DNA of 18,277 nt from Candidatus Kappaea frigidicola (GTDB taxonomy: Bacteria > Omnitrophota > Gorgyraeia > JAGLLT01): assembly GCA_030765555.1 (NCBI GenBank), contig JAVCCI010000067.1, positions 1 to 18,277 on the forward strand, written 5' to 3'. Made by a program: the position numbers and the translations under genes. Below the pieces are notes generated by a model. That model did not search any database, was not told the origin of the DNA, and saw nothing but the letters and a program-made list of their open reading frames with translations. Of this stretch, positions 7,230 through 14,985 are shown in pieces. How positions within the stretch are numbered: the stretch's first letter is position 1; every line of letters begins with the position of its first letter.

Positions 7230-7955
7230 ATGGAATTAGTGATTTTTATCATAGTTCTTTTGGCTTCAATTGTGGTGGTAGCTATTGGGGCTGTGTTATT
7301 TGAATTAACAGGTATGCGTTGGCCGCAAGCTAAATTTCAGGCAATATCCTGTTTTACAAGTACTGGTTTTACAACAAAAGAATCAGAAATAGTAATGATT
7401 AATGCTAGAAGAAGGCGCATCGCATCAGTTTTGATGATTTTAGGTAATGCGGGGTTTATAACCTTATTCGCAACCTTAGTAAATTCCTTTACTACTGACT
7501 CAGCTTTTTTTAAATATAGATTGCCTATTATAGATTTTATCGTACCTGAGAGATTCTGGGCTTTAGCTAATCTTTTAACTCTTATGATAATAGGATATTT
7601 TATACATAAAATTCTTTCCCATTCTAGGATTTCAAAGTTTTTTATTAATTTTATAAAGAATCGCGTGGAAAGTCAGAAGCGGGTTAAAAAGGTTACTTTT
7701 GAAGAAATGGTTATGGCCACAGGCGGATTTGGAACATTAGGTGTTGATGTTAGAAATAAAAGTCATCTAGTAGGTAAAACCATAAAAACGGCTCAGCTCA
7801 GCGGAAACGATATAAAAGTTTTGGCTATTGAAAGAGAACAAGAGTCTATTCCTTTTCCTAAAGAGACAGAAAAGATAGAAGTTGGGGATAAAGTGATTTG
7901 TTTTGGAGAGCTGAAGAACTTAAGAGATAAATTAGCAATAAAAAATCAATCTTAG
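7230..7955 (+). CDS. Membrane-anchored RCK_C (TrkA-C) protein with a P-loop-like segment
   Basis: A 241-residue protein with three probable membrane segments (about 2-25, 62-84, 104-124). Between the first two lies ISCFTSTGFTT, where STGFTT (44-49) resembles the filter loop of TrkH/KtrB potassium transporters. A conserved-looking RRRRIASVLMILGNAG follows. The C-terminal part (about 178-232) is a TrkA-C/RCK_C fold with the typical LVGKTIKTAQLSG start and EVGDKVICFG end. I recall this as a recurring but functionally uncharacterised architecture. It lies 11 bp after the sugar porter and near a CPA2 antiporter lacking its own RCK part, so it may gate that antiporter or act as a minimal K+ pathway. 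Both roles are inference. The ribosome-binding site GGGGAAG is clear. Confidence 0.8.
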   Translation: MELVIFIIVLLASIVVVAIGAVLFELTGMRWPQAKFQAISCFTSTGFTTKESEIVMINARRRRIASVLMILGNAGFITLFATLVNSFTTDSAFFKYRLPIIDFIVPERFWALANLLTLMIIGYFIHKILSHSRISKFFINFIKNRVESQKRVKKVTFEEMVMATGGFGTLGVDVRNKSHLVGKTIKTAQLSGNDIKVLAIEREQESIPFPKETEKIEVGDKVICFGELKNLRDKLAIKNQS

Positions 7956-7967
7956 AAAGTAGATGCT

Positions 7968-8705
7968 ATGGGTAAAGACGTAAATTTTTTATACGGAAGA
8001 AATTCTGTTTTTGAGAGACTAAAGAATAAACCTGCTACTATCAGGAAAGTTTTTTTAGCTGATAATTTCAAAGATCAGAGAATAATTAATTTGATTAAAG
8101 GAGCTCACCTCAGCATAGAGCTTTTATCGAAAAAACAGGTTTCTTGGATAAAACATGCAAAAGATCATCAAGGGATAATTGCCAAGGTAGACGCTTTTGA
8201 GTATAAGGATTTTAATAAACTTTTAGGTGATGCCTCTCTAGTGAAAAACTCGGTTCTTTTACTTGATCGTATTAATGATCCTCAGAACTTGGGAGTGATA
8301 ATCAGGTTAGCGGCTTGTTTTGGCAGGTTTTCAATTATTATCCCTACTCATAAAGCTTGTCCGGTAAATGATACGGTTTTGCATGTGGCTTCAGGTGGTG
8401 AGAATTATCTGGATATTGCTGAAGTAAATAATCTTAATAGTGCAATCTTTGGGCTTAAGAAATGCGGCTTCTGGATAGCTGGTACTGTAGTCTCAGAGAA
8501 AGCAGAAAGTATATTTGAAAAGGAATTACCCTTTCCGCTAGCTCTAATTATGGGATCTGAGGGTGAGGGAATTAGGACAGGGTTAATTAAAGAACTTGAT
8601 ATGCAGTTGCATATTCCTATGCAGGGAGCTAAATTATCACTGAATGTAAGTATTGCCACAGCAATTTTTTGTCAGGAAATAGCTAGACAAAGGGCAAAAG
8701 AATGA
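7968..8705 (+). CDS. rlmB: 23S rRNA 2'-O-ribose methyltransferase, RlmB/TrmH (SpoU) family
   Basis: A 245-residue SPOUT methyltransferase that transfers a methyl group from SAM to a ribose 2'-OH of RNA; the RlmB branch acts on 23S rRNA. The N-terminal FLYGRNSVFE starts the L30e-like substrate-binding domain. The knot domain shows motif 1 at DRINDPQNLG (N107), motif 2 at MGSEGEGI (195-202) and motif 3 at LSLNVSIATAI (from 223). Length is normal. The start has only a weak ribosome-binding site; the family N-terminus supports it. It overlaps the next gene by four bases (ATGA). The exact RNA target is inferred from the family. Confidence 0.9.
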   Translation: MGKDVNFLYGRNSVFERLKNKPATIRKVFLADNFKDQRIINLIKGAHLSIELLSKKQVSWIKHAKDHQGIIAKVDAFEYKDFNKLLGDASLVKNSVLLLDRINDPQNLGVIIRLAACFGRFSIIIPTHKACPVNDTVLHVASGGENYLDIAEVNNLNSAIFGLKKCGFWIAGTVVSEKAESIFEKELPFPLALIMGSEGEGIRTGLIKELDMQLHIPMQGAKLSLNVSIATAIFCQEIARQRAKE

Positions 8706-9292
8706 AAAACAAAAAAGGAACCAAGGAAGATATAATTAATTTTATTTCAGAAGCGGGGATGCTCAAGAGAGTTAGCCGCTCTGGCTGGTCTGTTTTAGGC
8801 ATTAAAGATGCTGAGACTGTGGCTGAACATAGTTTTCGTTGTGCGGTCATCGGCTATATTATAGCCAGACTTGAAAAGGCAGATCCTTATAGGGTTTTAT
8901 TGATGACTCTTTTTAATGATATTCACGAAGCTAGAATTACTGATTTGCATAAAATGGCTCAGAGGTATATTGAAGCTGAAGCTTGTGAGGACGAATCATT
9001 TGATGAACAGATTGAAAAATTGCCTAACGGTTTAAAGGATGAGCTGGCTGATATGCGCCAGGATTATAGAAAACAACATACTAAAGAAAGTCTTATTGCT
9101 AGAGATGCTGATATAATAGAATGTCTCATCCAGGCCAAAGAATATGATGAGCATGGCTATAAAGAAGCCTATAAGTTTATGAAGAAAGCACCTGAACATT
9201 TAAAAACTAAATCTGCTAAAGAGCTGTGGAAAAAAGCTAAGTCAATGAATTTAAATGATTGGTGGATGAGTTTAAGCGATTTTAAAAGATAA
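8702..9292 (+). CDS. HD-domain (HD_3/YfbR/HDDC2-like) phosphohydrolase with ND in place of HD
   Basis: A 196-residue all-helical protein of the HD_3 group, whose studied relatives (YfbR, HDDC2) are metal-dependent 5'-deoxynucleotidases. The first ligand is present as AEHSF (H43). The central motif, normally HD followed by xxE, reads N72-D73-I74-H75-E76 in FNDIHEARITDLHK. The canonical histidine is therefore asparagine, with another histidine three residues later. The C-terminal motif ARDADIIE supplies D135/D137. The gene is translationally coupled to rlmB through ATGA. Activity may be retained with altered metal binding, or lost. The family call is sound, the substrate unknown. Confidence 0.82.
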   Translation: MKNKKGTKEDIINFISEAGMLKRVSRSGWSVLGIKDAETVAEHSFRCAVIGYIIARLEKADPYRVLLMTLFNDIHEARITDLHKMAQRYIEAEACEDESFDEQIEKLPNGLKDELADMRQDYRKQHTKESLIARDADIIECLIQAKEYDEHGYKEAYKFMKKAPEHLKTKSAKELWKKAKSMNLNDWWMSLSDFKR

Positions 9293-9313
9293 AGAGAGAA
9301 GAGGAGAATAGTT

Positions 9314-9502
9314 TTGCTTAAGATAAACTATAATAAGTTATTCATTCATTTGGCATTAATTGCTTGTGCTTTAGTTTTTATATTGCCATTTCTTTGGGTT
9401 TTGGCGGCTTCTGCTATGATAATCCCACCTATTTTAATAATGTTCTTTTTTGCGCAGAAAACATTTGTTGAGGGAATTGCTTTATCAGGCATGAAGGAGT
9501 AA
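9314..9502 (+). pseudogene. Internally deleted MalG-type sugar ABC permease remnant (62 codons, in frame)
   Basis: The 62-residue product joins two ends of a CUT1 carbohydrate ABC permease (MalG/UgpE type, normally about 270-300 residues). Residues 1-35 match the family's first helix (FILPFLWVLAAS). Residues 36-62 match its last helix and tail (IPPILIMFFFAQ, then FVEGIALSGMKE). The whole core, including the EAA loop that contacts the ATPase, is missing. The junction falls near AAS, a tripeptide plausible at both flanks. The frame stays open and keeps a strong GAGGAG (9301-9306) 7 nt before a TTG start; its end carries the AAGGAG of the next gene. It could be a degraded gene or a retained small membrane protein. 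Assignment is from motif memory, not alignment. Confidence 0.62.
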
Positions 9503-9505
9503 TAA

Positions 9506-9982
9506 ATGTCCGCAAAAATTGTAAGGTTGATCGGAATTTTAATAATTGCTATATCGCTTATTATTCTTGTTTATCTTTCAGGGGATAGTAAGTATTCAGA
9601 AATGCCTCAAATCATTGGCGGGAGTTGTGTTTATAATGATTATCCCGGCAAAGCCGTTATTACAAGTATTCAAATGACTGATAAAAGCAAGGCTCAGGCT
9701 ACTACTCTTGGTGGTCCTGGTTATTCAGGATATGAAATATATTTTAAGTTCATGACTGATAAACAAATTAAAGAAGATTGGCCCAGAAGCACCTTAGATA
9801 AAAAACACTTACTTTTGCTTGTTAATTCCTGGTATCCAGGGAAAGAGTTTATTAAAAAATATCATATAGAAGTAAATAAAGAATTCAATTGTACTTTTAA
9901 AGTTATTAATAAAGGAACCTGCACCCCCATTATATTTGAATTTAAAAATATTAAACGGGATGATTATTTTGAAAGCAAATAA
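9506..9982 (+). CDS. Membrane-anchored or secreted protein of unknown function
   Basis: A 158-residue protein I cannot assign. One hydrophobic segment (about 6-26) with a lysine/arginine start looks like a signal anchor or uncleaved signal peptide. No lipobox is evident: the first cysteine, in GGSCVYNDY, lies about 15 residues past the segment. The rest is hydrophilic and probably beta-rich, with motifs NDYPGKAVITSI, NSWYPGKEFIKKY and a late NKGTCTPIIFEF. A C-terminal cysteine could pair with the earlier ones. The start follows the permease remnant's stop by 3 bases, with AAGGAG 6 nt before the ATG. Its 3' end overlaps the glycosidase gene, so the two are probably co-expressed. Confidence 0.75.
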   Translation: MSAKIVRLIGILIIAISLIILVYLSGDSKYSEMPQIIGGSCVYNDYPGKAVITSIQMTDKSKAQATTLGGPGYSGYEIYFKFMTDKQIKEDWPRSTLDKKHLLLLVNSWYPGKEFIKKYHIEVNKEFNCTFKVINKGTCTPIIFEFKNIKRDDYFESK

Positions 9983-11309
9983 ACCTTTAGTAGTATTTCT
10001 TACCTTATTAATTGTCATAATCATAATAGCAATATACGCAGAGTCAGCTCCTAAGCACGCCTTGGAAGAAAGAGGCGGCAAGGTGAAAGTTGTTAAATAT
10101 GATGATGGAACTTGGCAGCTTTTAGTAGACAAGAAACCTTATTTTATAAAGGGAGTAATGTTTACTCCAGTAAAAATAGGGGAGAGTCCCAGTGAAAGCA
10201 CTATGCGTGACTGGATGTATTATGATGATGATGCTAACGGTCTAAATGATATTGCTTTTGAAACCTGGCTCGATAAGAATAAAAATAATAAAAGAGATAA
10301 GGATGAAAAGGTTTACGGTGATTTTTTACTTTTAAAACGCATGGGTTGTAATACTATAAGGCTTTATCACTCAGCTTCTAATAATTCTATTTTAGATGAT
10401 ATATATAAAATTAATCCTTCCAGTAGACTTCAATATAATCACCCCATCAATAAAGAACTTCTGAGAAAACTTTATAAAAATTATGGCATTATGATTGTAA
10501 TGGGCCATTTTTTAGGAGAATGGACCATAGGTACTAATTTAGCTTGGGAATCTGATGGAGTTGATTATTCTAATCCTGAACACTGCCAGCAATTAAAAAG
10601 ATCTGTTAAAGCTATGGTAATGGATAATAAAGATGAGCCCTATGTTTTATTCTGGCTTCTCGGCAATGAAAACAATATTGCCCATTGGGCAAAATGTAAT
10701 GCAGCTACTAAAAGAGTAGATTATGCTAAATTTGTAGGAGAATTAGCTGAGATGATCCATGAATTAGATCCAGAGCATCCGGTTGCTATATGTGATGGGG
10801 ATAATTTTAATATAACTTCATATTATGCAAAATATGCTCCAGCAATAGATATAATTGGTTATAATACGTATAGAGGAGCAGGTGGCTATGGTTCATTGTG
10901 GCGGACATCTAAAATGAAATTTGATAGACCTGTTTTTATTTCTGAAAGTGGTATGTTTGCTTATGATTCCAGAAAAGGTGAAGATGAAGAATTGCAGTTA
11001 AAGCACATAAAAGCTTACTGGAAAGATGTTGTTTTAAATAGTTCAGAATATTATAAAAGAGGTTCAAGATATTCGGGGAATTCTATAGGTATTATTGTTT
11101 TTGACTGGTTGGATAGGTGGTATATGGATGATGAGCCTCACAAACATAATCCAGGTAAACGCCCCTGGAAATCACCCGATGGACTTGATCACGAGGAATA
11201 CTTTGGAATTATGTCCATGGGAGATGGGTCTGATACGCTTATGCGTCAAGTTAGGCAAGCGGCTTACTATTTAAGAGATGTCTGGAATAAGAAAGAGTTA
11301 AGCTATTAG
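9960..11309 (+). CDS. Membrane-anchored TIM-barrel glycosidase (GH2/GH5-like) with EF-hand-like loops
   Basis: From the ATG at 9960 the product is 449 residues. A signal-anchor helix (about 8-26) is followed by a short beta part (WQLLVDKKPYFIKGVMF) typical of GH2-type TIM-barrel enzymes. The proposed acid/base is E237 in FWLLGNENN and the nucleophile E329 in PVFISESGM, the NE and ESG motifs of clan GH-A. Two dockerin/EF-hand-like loops precede the barrel: D89-D91-N93-D97, and D105-N107-N109-D113-E116, suggesting Ca2+ binding. The frame is open from a TTG at 9936, but that start lacks a ribosome-binding site; a TTG at 9969 is a further alternative. It overlaps the previous gene by 23 bases. 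It probably acts on a beta-glycan at the outer face of the inner membrane; substrate unknown. Confidence 0.82.
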   Translation: MIILKANKPLVVFLTLLIVIIIIAIYAESAPKHALEERGGKVKVVKYDDGTWQLLVDKKPYFIKGVMFTPVKIGESPSESTMRDWMYYDDDANGLNDIAFETWLDKNKNNKRDKDEKVYGDFLLLKRMGCNTIRLYHSASNNSILDDIYKINPSSRLQYNHPINKELLRKLYKNYGIMIVMGHFLGEWTIGTNLAWESDGVDYSNPEHCQQLKRSVKAMVMDNKDEPYVLFWLLGNENNIAHWAKCNAATKRVDYAKFVGELAEMIHELDPEHPVAICDGDNFNITSYYAKYAPAIDIIGYNTYRGAGGYGSLWRTSKMKFDRPVFISESGMFAYDSRKGEDEELQLKHIKAYWKDVVLNSSEYYKRGSRYSGNSIGIIVFDWLDRWYMDDEPHKHNPGKRPWKSPDGLDHEEYFGIMSMGDGSDTLMRQVRQAAYYLRDVWNKKELSY

Positions 11310-11324
11310 AGAAAAAGGTAAGAG

Positions 11325-11801
11325 GTGGAATATATTGAGAAAGCATGGAGTGATTATAGAATGGACAAAAAAGAAGCAGGAAAAGATAACTTAAAAGATA
11401 CCCTAAGTCCAATGCAGCATAATATTACTCAAGAATGTGGCACAGAGCCACCATTTAACAATGAATATTGGGATAATAAAAGAGAAGGTATATACATTGA
11501 TATAGTGTCTGGTGAAGTGCTCTTTAGCTCTAAAGATAAATTCGATTCAGGTACTGGCTGGCCTAGTTTTACTAAATCTTTAAAGGATGAAAATATTATT
11601 GAAAAAGAGGATGAGCGCCTGGGAATGTCTAGAACAGAAGTGCGAAGCAAAAAAGCTGATTCTCACTTAGGACATGTATTTGATGACGGGCCTGGCCCTA
11701 CGCATAAGCGTTACTGTATTAACTCTGCAGCCCTTAAGTTTATACCTAAAGAAGACCTAGATAAAGAAGGTTATGGAGAATACAGAAAACTTTTTGAATA
11801 A
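11325..11801 (+). CDS. msrB: Peptide methionine-(R)-S-oxide reductase MsrB
   Basis: MsrB reduces the R epimer of methionine sulfoxide in oxidised proteins, and this gene encodes the complete domain in 158 residues. Signatures are LSPMQHNITQECGTEPPF, FDSGTGWPSF, SHLGHVFDDGPGPT and RYCINSAALKF, with catalytic Cys131 (a normal cysteine codon TGT). The paired CxxC zinc sites of the zinc-type enzyme are absent. The position often occupied by a resolving Cys (SGCGW) is Thr, so recycling may use another cysteine, such as that in QECGT, or thioredoxin directly. The GTG at 11325 is the longest start; an ATG at 11361, preceded by GGAG at 11347-11350, is a good alternative and leaves the domain intact. 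No signal peptide, so cytoplasmic. Confidence 0.95.
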   Translation: MEYIEKAWSDYRMDKKEAGKDNLKDTLSPMQHNITQECGTEPPFNNEYWDNKREGIYIDIVSGEVLFSSKDKFDSGTGWPSFTKSLKDENIIEKEDERLGMSRTEVRSKKADSHLGHVFDDGPGPTHKRYCINSAALKFIPKEDLDKEGYGEYRKLFE

Positions 11802-11895
11802 TTTTTATTATTTCACTTGCTTTAGCGCAAAATGATAATAATTATGGTAAACTTATAGGAATATTTAAACTAAGATTGAGAAAATAATAAATAAT

Positions 11896-13323
11896 ATGCA
11901 AATAGCCCGAAAAATAATATTCTATGTATTTTTATTAGTTTATCTTTTTTTATGTCCTATGATTATTCTTTATTCATTTGGATATATATTCCAGCCCGTT
12001 GATCAAGAAATTGAACAGACGGGTATTATATATCTATCTACGACACCTTCTGGAGCTTATATTTATCTAGAAAAAAAAGAATGTGACTACAAAACTCCTA
12101 CATCTATCATAGATCTTTTGCCAGGAAGTTACGACGTGGGTATTCGTTTGCTTGGTTATCGAACTTGGAAGCATCAGGTTGCAGTCTGCGAAGGTAGGGC
12201 TGTTGTTTTTGAAAATATTCTTCTGATTCCGAAAGATCTGATGCCTGAGGCCATATCTTCTGAAAAAGATTTAAGTACACTAATTGAATTGCCAGCTGAT
12301 AACAGTTTTATCATAAAGGAAGGAAATGAAATAGATGATTTTTATATTTATGATATAACTGATAACAAAGTACAACCATTAGTACAAAAAAATATTCTTA
12401 AACATAATTTTTCAGTAAATAATATCTACACTTTAAATAAAAATAATCAAGTTATTCTTCAGGGAAATACTTTATCTAGTAAGAAATATTATTATTTTAA
12501 TCTTAGTAGCCAGCCGCAAGTTTTAACAGATATTACTCAACTCATTAGTGTTGCGCCCAATACAATTATGTATAGCGCAAGTGAGGAAAACACATTTTAT
12601 GCAGTTTATCAAAATTATGTCAACCGTTTCAATATTAAATCAATGAGTCAAGATGAGAGATATATAGATAAGATAAAAGGAATAGGCTTACTAGATGATG
12701 AGTTTATTGTATTGGATAAAGATAATAGCATATCTACCCGGAGCCTTAATAACGAACAAAAAGAAATCTTATTTAAAAATAAAAACTTAGGAAAAAATCT
12801 ATTTAAAAATTCAAACTTCTATGAGATATCTCGTCTGGACAATCAGTTATTTTTGTTTTCAGGAGACAAAGGAGATTTGATAGTTACAGTAGCTCCGTAT
12901 CAGATTTGCGATAAGGGTGTACTGGGTGTTGAATATTACAAAAAGACAGAACGCTTGCTCTACTGGACAAAAGATACTATAGGTATGGTAGATTTTGAAA
13001 AAGATGATCAAAACAGCATGCTATTTAAAGATGAATTTGAGATAAATGAGCTCTATAAAAATGGAAAAAATATTACTCAGGCCTTTTGGGTATACAATGC
13101 GACCCACGCGTTATTTGCGGATTCAAACAGTGTTTCATTGTTGGAGCTTTCGCCTGATAGCAATCATCACGTTGAAAATATATCAGAAGTGAGGAATAAT
13201 TCTCGCATTATATATAATGATCAGCAAGGTTATCTTTATTATTTAAATGATGACGGAGATTTAATGAAGCTTGAGATAATTTCTAAAGATAAGCTTGTTT
13301 TTGCACCATTTCAAAAAAAATAA
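11896..13323 (+). CDS. Membrane-anchored PEGA-domain protein with propeller-like C-terminal region
   Basis: A 475-residue protein with one N-terminal transmembrane helix (about 7-30). A PEGA domain follows (about 43-107: GIIYLSTTPSGAYIYL, then LLPGSYDVGIRLLGYRTW), a beta fold found in surface-associated proteins. Residues about 125-475 are beta-rich with repeated short strand patterns (FYIYDITDNKVQPL, YYFNLSSQPQVLT, LLYWTKDTIGMVDF), consistent with a beta-propeller, though no repeat consensus is strong enough to name. Most of the chain should lie outside the inner membrane. It is followed after 21 bp by a membrane glycosyltransferase, suggesting a joint role in envelope glycan assembly (inference). 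No enzymatic motif is seen. Confidence 0.75.
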   Translation: MQIARKIIFYVFLLVYLFLCPMIILYSFGYIFQPVDQEIEQTGIIYLSTTPSGAYIYLEKKECDYKTPTSIIDLLPGSYDVGIRLLGYRTWKHQVAVCEGRAVVFENILLIPKDLMPEAISSEKDLSTLIELPADNSFIIKEGNEIDDFYIYDITDNKVQPLVQKNILKHNFSVNNIYTLNKNNQVILQGNTLSSKKYYYFNLSSQPQVLTDITQLISVAPNTIMYSASEENTFYAVYQNYVNRFNIKSMSQDERYIDKIKGIGLLDDEFIVLDKDNSISTRSLNNEQKEILFKNKNLGKNLFKNSNFYEISRLDNQLFLFSGDKGDLIVTVAPYQICDKGVLGVEYYKKTERLLYWTKDTIGMVDFEKDDQNSMLFKDEFEINELYKNGKNITQAFWVYNATHALFADSNSVSLLELSPDSNHHVENISEVRNNSRIIYNDQQGYLYYLNDDGDLMKLEIISKDKLVFAPFQKK

Positions 13324-13344
13324 AAATATATAGGAATAAATTTT

Positions 13345-14985
13345 ATGGATTTTAATTATTCAAGCAAGACCAAGAATAGAAAAGAAGCCCGACTGCAGAG
13401 ATTTTTGGAAATTCTTCCAGGGGCTTTAAGCTGGTTGATCATTATTGGAATAATTTGTTTATCTATATGGCAGCCTATTATAACGGCATTATTCATGATA
13501 GCCTTTTTGTTATACTGGTTACTTAGACTCATCTATATGAACATTTTTTTAGTTTTGTCATACATGCGCCTTTCTATTGAAAAAAATGTTGATTGGATGA
13601 AGCGCATTGAAGCAATTGATAATTTAAAATCAAAAAAACCTGTTTTATCTAATTTAAATAAACTCAAAGGTCTAAAAAATCGGATATCTCAACGAATTCA
13701 TTACGATGAGTTGATTAATCTTAAAAAAAGCAATAATCTGCCCGTCTATTCAAAAGACTTATATCACTTAGTAATTATACCTGTTATTCGTGAAACGTAT
13801 GATGTTGTAGCTCCTGGTCTCAAAGCTATAAGGGATGGATATTATCCGTCTAATAGATTTTTGGTTATCATTGCCTTAGAAGAAGCCGCAGGTAATGATG
13901 TTAAAAAAGATATAGCACGAATAGAAAAAGAATATAAAAATGATTTTCTTGATTTGTTGGTTACTACTCATCCGACAGGTGTGCCGGGTGAGGCGAGGGT
14001 AAAGGGAGCTAATACTACATTTGCTGCAAGACACGCAGCTGAATACTTCAATAAGAAAAATATTCCTTTTGAAAATGTTCTGGTTTCCTGTTTTGATGCT
14101 GATACAATTGCTAATCCGCATTATTTTAGTTGTCTGACCTATAGTTTTATGCTTAATCCTCAGAGGTTGCGTTCAAGCTATCAGCCGGTTCCTGTTTATC
14201 ACAATAATATATGGGATGCGCCTGCTTTTGGTAGGATTATTGATATAGGAACTTCATTTTTTCAGCTTATTGAAGCTACAAATCCAAGCAAATTAGTTAC
14301 TTTTTCAAGTCATAGTATGAGTTTTAAAGCTTTGGTCGATGTTGGTTTTTGGCCTGTAGAAATTATATCTGATGATTCGGCTATTTTTTGGAAAGCTTTT
14401 ATACACTATGATGGTCATTATGGAGCTGTACCGATTTACACGACTGTATCTATGGATATTGCTACAGGGCCCTCGGTTGGTAAAACTTTTACCAACATAT
14501 ATAAACAAAAAAGAAGATGGGCTTGGGGTGTTGAGAATTTTCCGATTGTTATAAGGGCTTTCTTAAAATCAAAAAAGATTTCGTTTTATAAAAAGGCATC
14601 GTATAGTTATAAATTACTTGATTCGTTTATATCATGGTCTACTTGGTCCTTTTTGCTTCTCATTGGTAGCAACTTGCCGGCTTTATTTGCTTCAAAAAGA
14701 TTTGAAGCAAGTACAGTATATTATATTACTCCCCGGGTTACGGGCATAATTTATAGTCTTGCTTCTATTGGTATTATAATTTGCATGATTATCAGTCTTT
14801 TACTTTTACCTAAGAAAAAATCTAAATTTAGTATTTTTGCTAAGATTCAACATATTTTTGAATGGCTACTGATTCCTGTGATTATTATCTTTTTAAGTGC
14901 ATTACCGGCTTTAGATGCTCAGACACGACTAATGTTTGGTAATTATATGGAATTCTGGGTAGCTGAAAAATTCAGAAAGAAATAA
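13345..14985 (+). CDS. Multi-pass family-2 glycosyltransferase (cellulose-synthase-like)
   Basis: A 546-residue inner-membrane GT2 enzyme likely to polymerise or transfer sugars from a nucleotide-sugar donor. Two transmembrane segments (about 22-70) precede a GT-A domain with HLVIIPVIRETYDVV at the nucleotide-binding start and CFDADT providing the metal-binding DxD (D251/D253). IISDDSAIFWKAF supplies the catalytic-region acidic pair D343-D344, and QKRRWAWG (from Q388) is the Q-x-R-R-W motif of processive synthases. Three more hydrophobic segments (about 430-530) close the protein. No PilZ domain is present, so direct c-di-GMP control is not indicated. It is probably co-transcribed with the preceding PEGA gene. 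Polymer and donor cannot be told. Confidence 0.87.
   Translation: MDFNYSSKTKNRKEARLQRFLEILPGALSWLIIIGIICLSIWQPIITALFMIAFLLYWLLRLIYMNIFLVLSYMRLSIEKNVDWMKRIEAIDNLKSKKPVLSNLNKLKGLKNRISQRIHYDELINLKKSNNLPVYSKDLYHLVIIPVIRETYDVVAPGLKAIRDGYYPSNRFLVIIALEEAAGNDVKKDIARIEKEYKNDFLDLLVTTHPTGVPGEARVKGANTTFAARHAAEYFNKKNIPFENVLVSCFDADTIANPHYFSCLTYSFMLNPQRLRSSYQPVPVYHNNIWDAPAFGRIIDIGTSFFQLIEATNPSKLVTFSSHSMSFKALVDVGFWPVEIISDDSAIFWKAFIHYDGHYGAVPIYTTVSMDIATGPSVGKTFTNIYKQKRRWAWGVENFPIVIRAFLKSKKISFYKKASYSYKLLDSFISWSTWSFLLLIGSNLPALFASKRFEASTVYYITPRVTGIIYSLASIGIIICMIISLLLLPKKKSKFSIFAKIQHIFEWLLIPVIIIFLSALPALDAQTRLMFGNYMEFWVAEKFRKK

Noticed and set aside
9936..9959. TTG at 9936 as the start of the glycosidase
   Set aside because: No ribosome-binding site precedes it, and it adds eight residues before the signal anchor; the ATG at 9960 is more economical.
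11817..11845. Promoter TTGCTT-17-AATTAT before the PEGA gene
   Set aside because: The -10 match is poor in a very AT-rich stretch; not distinguishable from background by eye.
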